Shown: positions 5,483 to 7,209 of the stretch, one piece after another | Position numbering within the stretch: position 1 is the first letter of the stretch | Layout of the letters: each line of letters begins with the position of its first letter | Assembly: GCA_022867105.1 (NCBI GenBank) | Contig: JALHVH010000355.1 | Span: 1-7,209 of the forward strand | Source: Candidatus Aminicenantota bacterium | GTDB lineage: Bacteria; Acidobacteriota; Aminicenantia; Aminicenantales; Saccharicenantaceae | Direction of reading: 5' to 3' | Length of the DNA: 7,209 nt | The notes under the pieces: generated by a model | The model's input: only the letters and a program-made list of their open reading frames with translations | Told to the model about the DNA's origin: nothing | The model's database searches: none | Program-made: the position numbers and the translations under genes

Positions 5483-6415
5483 TCACAGCCCGAACTGCCG
5501 AAGGAGCCCGAACAGGTTGAGCCCCCTGACGGGGTCCGGAATGAAGGAAAGAACGAATATGACGACGATGAGAACGCCGACGGCCTTCCTCCCTGGAGAC
5601 AGGGGAACGTCCTCATCAAAGACGCGGGGGTGCTTCAATCCGAGGAGCAGGATGAGCAGGGCCCACACGAACCAACCGACCCAAAAGAAGATGCCCATGA
5701 CCAGGAAGGCACCCAGGAAGAACCTGGCCAGGTGCACGGCTTTCTGGCCAACCAGGGCGAAAAAGATGTGTCCCCCGTCGAGCTGGCCCAGGGGAAAGAG
5801 GTTGAAGGCCGTGACCAGGATCCCGACCCATCCCGCGACGGCGACCGGGTGGAGCAGGATGTCCGAGCCGGGGGGGATACTTTTAAACAATAGGCCGGTG
5901 ATCATCTTCAAGAGGAGGGGCTCTCCAAAGACGATGGACTCGTCCCTGGGGAGTGCCGGCACGACCCTGGACAGGGACAGGCCGATGAAAAGGGCGGGCA
6001 AGGCCAGGATGAAACCCGCCAGCGGTCCGGCCGCTCCGATGTCGAACAGCTGCTGCTTGCGGGTGATGGGAGACTTGATCTTGATGAACGCGCCCAGCGT
6101 CCCTATCAGGGTCGGCGCGGGGATGAAGTACGGCAGAGTGGCGTCGATCCGGTAGCGGCGACAGGTCAGATAGTGACCCAGCTCATGGCCGAGGAGGATG
6201 GTGATGAGGACGGCCGAGTAGAGGACGGAGAGAGAGATGACCTGCGTATCCTTGAAGAACCGCTCCCCCAGGCTGAAGGGGAAATCCTGGTTGACGGCGT
6301 CACCATACTTGAAGCTCAGGCTCCAGGTGATGCCGACGAAGAACGCGGAGACGACCGTCAGGCCGAAGAGGAGGATATTGATCCAGGTCCTGTTCTTTCT
6401 TCGAATCTCTTCCAT
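5483..6415 (-). CDS. M50-family membrane metalloprotease (site-2 protease / EGY-like)
   Basis: Site-2 proteases cut substrate helices within the membrane using zinc. The 310-residue protein has the catalytic HELGH at residues 77-81 (His77, Glu78, His81) inside a hydrophobic helix. A downstream FNLFPLGQLDGGH (204-216) supplies Asp213 as the third zinc ligand. The segment between them, with IPAP...GTLGAFIKIKSP and DIGAAGPLAGF, is typical of the S2P homologues related to plant and cyanobacterial EGY proteins. I count about six hydrophobic segments (~11-30, 58-82, 128-150, 190-210, 225-262, 277-293). There is no PDZ domain, so it is not RseP-like. ATG 6415 has only a modest AGGG upstream. The ferredoxin terminator lies in the 67-base gap before it, so it needs its own promoter, which I cannot see, or read-through. 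The substrate is unknown; no anti-sigma gene is next to it. Confidence 0.92.
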   Translation of the reverse strand: MEEIRRKNRTWINILLFGLTVVSAFFVGITWSLSFKYGDAVNQDFPFSLGERFFKDTQVISLSVLYSAVLITILLGHELGHYLTCRRYRIDATLPYFIPAPTLIGTLGAFIKIKSPITRKQQLFDIGAAGPLAGFILALPALFIGLSLSRVVPALPRDESIVFGEPLLLKMITGLLFKSIPPGSDILLHPVAVAGWVGILVTAFNLFPLGQLDGGHIFFALVGQKAVHLARFFLGAFLVMGIFFWVGWFVWALLILLLGLKHPRVFDEDVPLSPGRKAVGVLIVVIFVLSFIPDPVRGLNLFGLLRQFGL

Positions 6416-6424
6416 GTGCCCTGT

Positions 6425-6458
6425 AAAAAAAATAGGAGTGATGGCCTCACTCCTATTT
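6425..6458 (-). terminator. Rho-independent terminator of the ferredoxin gene
   Basis: Read on the minus strand, a 12-bp perfect stem (right arm 6447-6458, left arm 6430-6441, core AGGAGTGA/TCACTCCT) with a five-base loop (6442-6446) is followed by a run of eight T (complement of A6425-A6432) that overlaps the stem base. It begins 24 bases after the ferredoxin stop and ends 9 bases before the M50 start codon. The other strand has only three T after the stem, so it should act mainly on minus-strand transcripts. Confidence 0.92.
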
Positions 6459-6482
6459 CCTTCGAAAACGGCCGGATGGGGA

Positions 6483-6728
6483 TCAGCCCTTGAGCCTTTG
6501 GAACTTTGCCGTCAGCTCGTCTCTCGTCTCCTTGTGATCGGGATCGACGACGCAGCAGTCCACGGGGCAGACCGCGGCGCACTGGGATTCCTCGAAATGT
6601 CCGACGCACTCTGTGCACTTTTCGGGATCGATGACGTACCGCTCTTCCCCGGCGGTGATCGCCAGGTTCGGGCACTCGGGCTCGCACGCACCGCAGTTGA
6701 TGCATTCCTCGGTGATCACAAAAGCCAT
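6483..6728 (-). CDS. 2[4Fe-4S] ferredoxin, Allochromatium/YfhL type
   Basis: This 81-residue soluble electron carrier has two cluster-binding motifs. The first is Cys9/12/15/19 (CINCGACEPECP). The second is Cys38/41/50/54, where the gap between the second and third cysteines is eight residues (CTECVGHFEESQC) instead of two. That insertion, the ninth cysteine at 58 in CPVDC, and the C-terminal DPDHKETRDELTAKFQRL helix all match the Allochromatium vinosum ferredoxin group, whose clusters have very low potentials. Cys59 is an additional cysteine beside Cys58. ATG 6728 is fixed by AAAGGAGG six bases upstream. The gene has its own promoter and terminator, so it is probably a single-gene transcript. 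Possible partners are low-potential oxidoreductases; none is encoded nearby, although a hydrogenase maturation gene (hypF) is in the window. Confidence 0.96.
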   Translation of the reverse strand: MAFVITEECINCGACEPECPNLAITAGEERYVIDPEKCTECVGHFEESQCAAVCPVDCCVVDPDHKETRDELTAKFQRLKG

Positions 6729-6734
6729 GGAATT

Positions 6735-6742
6735 CCTCCTTT
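6735..6742 (-). promoter_or_regulatory. Strong ribosome-binding site of the ferredoxin gene
   Basis: AAAGGAGG on the minus strand is followed by six bases and then ATG 6728. This is the strongest Shine-Dalgarno in the window and suggests high expression of the ferredoxin. Confidence 0.85.
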
Positions 6743-6756
6743 AAAAATCAGAGCTT

Positions 6757-6784
6757 ATTATATCTCATCCGGGCGAATTTACAA
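6757..6784 (-). promoter_or_regulatory. Sigma-70-type promoter of the ferredoxin gene
   Basis: On the minus strand TTGTAA (6784-6779, 4 of 6 to consensus) is followed after 16 bases by a perfect TATAAT (6762-6757). Transcription should begin near 6750, giving a leader of about 22 bases that contains the Shine-Dalgarno. The promoter fits in the 65-base gap after the TPR gene, which shows no terminator hairpin of its own. Confidence 0.7.
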
Positions 6785-6793
6785 GGGAACGCC

Positions 6794-7209
6794 TTACCGG
6801 GCGCGCTCGAGCTTTCCGACCTTGAGGGACGCTTCGTAACCATAATATGTCTGGCTGTATTCCTCCTGGAGCTTCTTAAAGACCGCCAGGGCCTCCTTGA
6901 TGTCGCCCTTGAGCCGGAGGGCCTCCCCCTTATGGAACAGGACCACGTCGAGGGGATAGGACTTCGGTTTCTCCTCCTCGATCCTCTTGTAAATGTCCAG
7001 GGCCTTGGCAAAGTCCTTTTTCTTCAGGGCGATCTGGGCCAGGAGCTCCTGGGCCTCGTAATAAAGGACGTCCCTGGGCGCGGACTTGACCTCGCCCGCC
7101 CTCTGCTCAGCTTTTTCCAAATCGCCCTTTTCCATCCAGTAAGTGGCCAGTTCAAGGTAGGCCACTCGGGCGAACCGCCCGCCGCCGGCCAGCTTTTCCA
7201 GCCTGGCCA
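6794..7209 (-). CDS. Tetratricopeptide-repeat protein (C-terminal part, 5' end outside window)
   Basis: The frame is open to the window edge and 137 residues are visible, so the true start lies beyond 7209. The GTG at 7165 is internal: the codons before it continue the repeat (ARLEKLAGGGRFARVAY). The protein is made of helix pairs with TPR spacing: YLELATYWMEKGDLEKAEQ, then ELLAQIALKKKDFAKALDIY, then FHKGEALRLKGDIKEALAVF. Each has the small residues (Ala/Gly) and the G-D/K-x-x-x-A-L turn typical of TPRs. It ends in a QTYYGYEASLKVGKLER tail like those of YfgM/BamD-type repeat proteins. Such proteins are protein-interaction scaffolds, often attached to the envelope. A signal peptide or membrane anchor cannot be assessed from this fragment. 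It ends 65 bases before the ferredoxin start. Confidence 0.88.
   Translation of the reverse strand, partial: ARLEKLAGGGRFARVAYLELATYWMEKGDLEKAEQRAGEVKSAPRDVLYYEAQELLAQIALKKKDFAKALDIYKRIEEEKPKSYPLDVVLFHKGEALRLKGDIKEALAVFKKLQEEYSQTYYGYEASLKVGKLERAR

Noticed and set aside
5357..5893. 178-codon plus-strand frame running from the AT-rich gap into the M50 gene
   Set aside because: Most of it is the highly acidic/Gln-rich antisense of the M50 C-terminus; only the first ~40 codons are outside a gene and they show nothing recognisable.

Overview
This is a GC-rich bacterial chromosomal segment of ordinary housekeeping character. Eight protein-coding genes are supported, two of them cut by the window ends, and there is one small candidate ORF. 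The gene set is a secreted-type M14 carboxypeptidase, the oxygen-independent queuosine enzyme QueH, the [NiFe]-hydrogenase maturation factor HypF and an Allochromatium-type 2[4Fe-4S] ferredoxin. This suggests an anaerobic or facultatively anaerobic bacterium with hydrogenases. The style of the lineage-specific proteins would fit Acidobacteriota/Aminicenantes-like or deltaproteobacterial-like groups, but that placement is a low-confidence inference and no marker gene fixes it.

Layout, plus strand (1-4469): the C-terminal part of an M14 zinc carboxypeptidase; a membrane-anchored coiled-coil protein of unknown function; then queH and hypF, which overlap by 44 bases and look like one transcription unit. 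A good -35/-10 pair lies immediately upstream of queH, so close that the message may begin at the AUG itself (leaderless).

Layout, minus strand (7209 down to 4478, so transcribed leftwards): the C-terminal part of a TPR protein; a ferredoxin with a clear promoter, a strong Shine-Dalgarno and a textbook rho-independent terminator; an M50 site-2-protease-like membrane peptidase; a 231-base AT-rich gap; then a zinc-ribbon/membrane protein whose stop lies only 8 bases from the hypF stop (convergent pair).

The most unusual stretch is the gap at 5252-5482. Its core (5281-5460) has a hand-counted 36% G+C, against roughly 55-63% in sampled flanking stretches. It contains two inverted repeats, a tandem TGTGGAAA motif spaced one helical turn apart, and a 54-codon minus-strand ORF with a ribosome-binding-like sequence and AT-rich codons unlike its neighbours. 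It may be a small acquired or dispersed element, a small gene, or a regulatory region for the zinc-ribbon gene. I see no tRNA, rRNA, CRISPR array, recognisable transposase or defence system in this window, and no clear novel multi-gene system.
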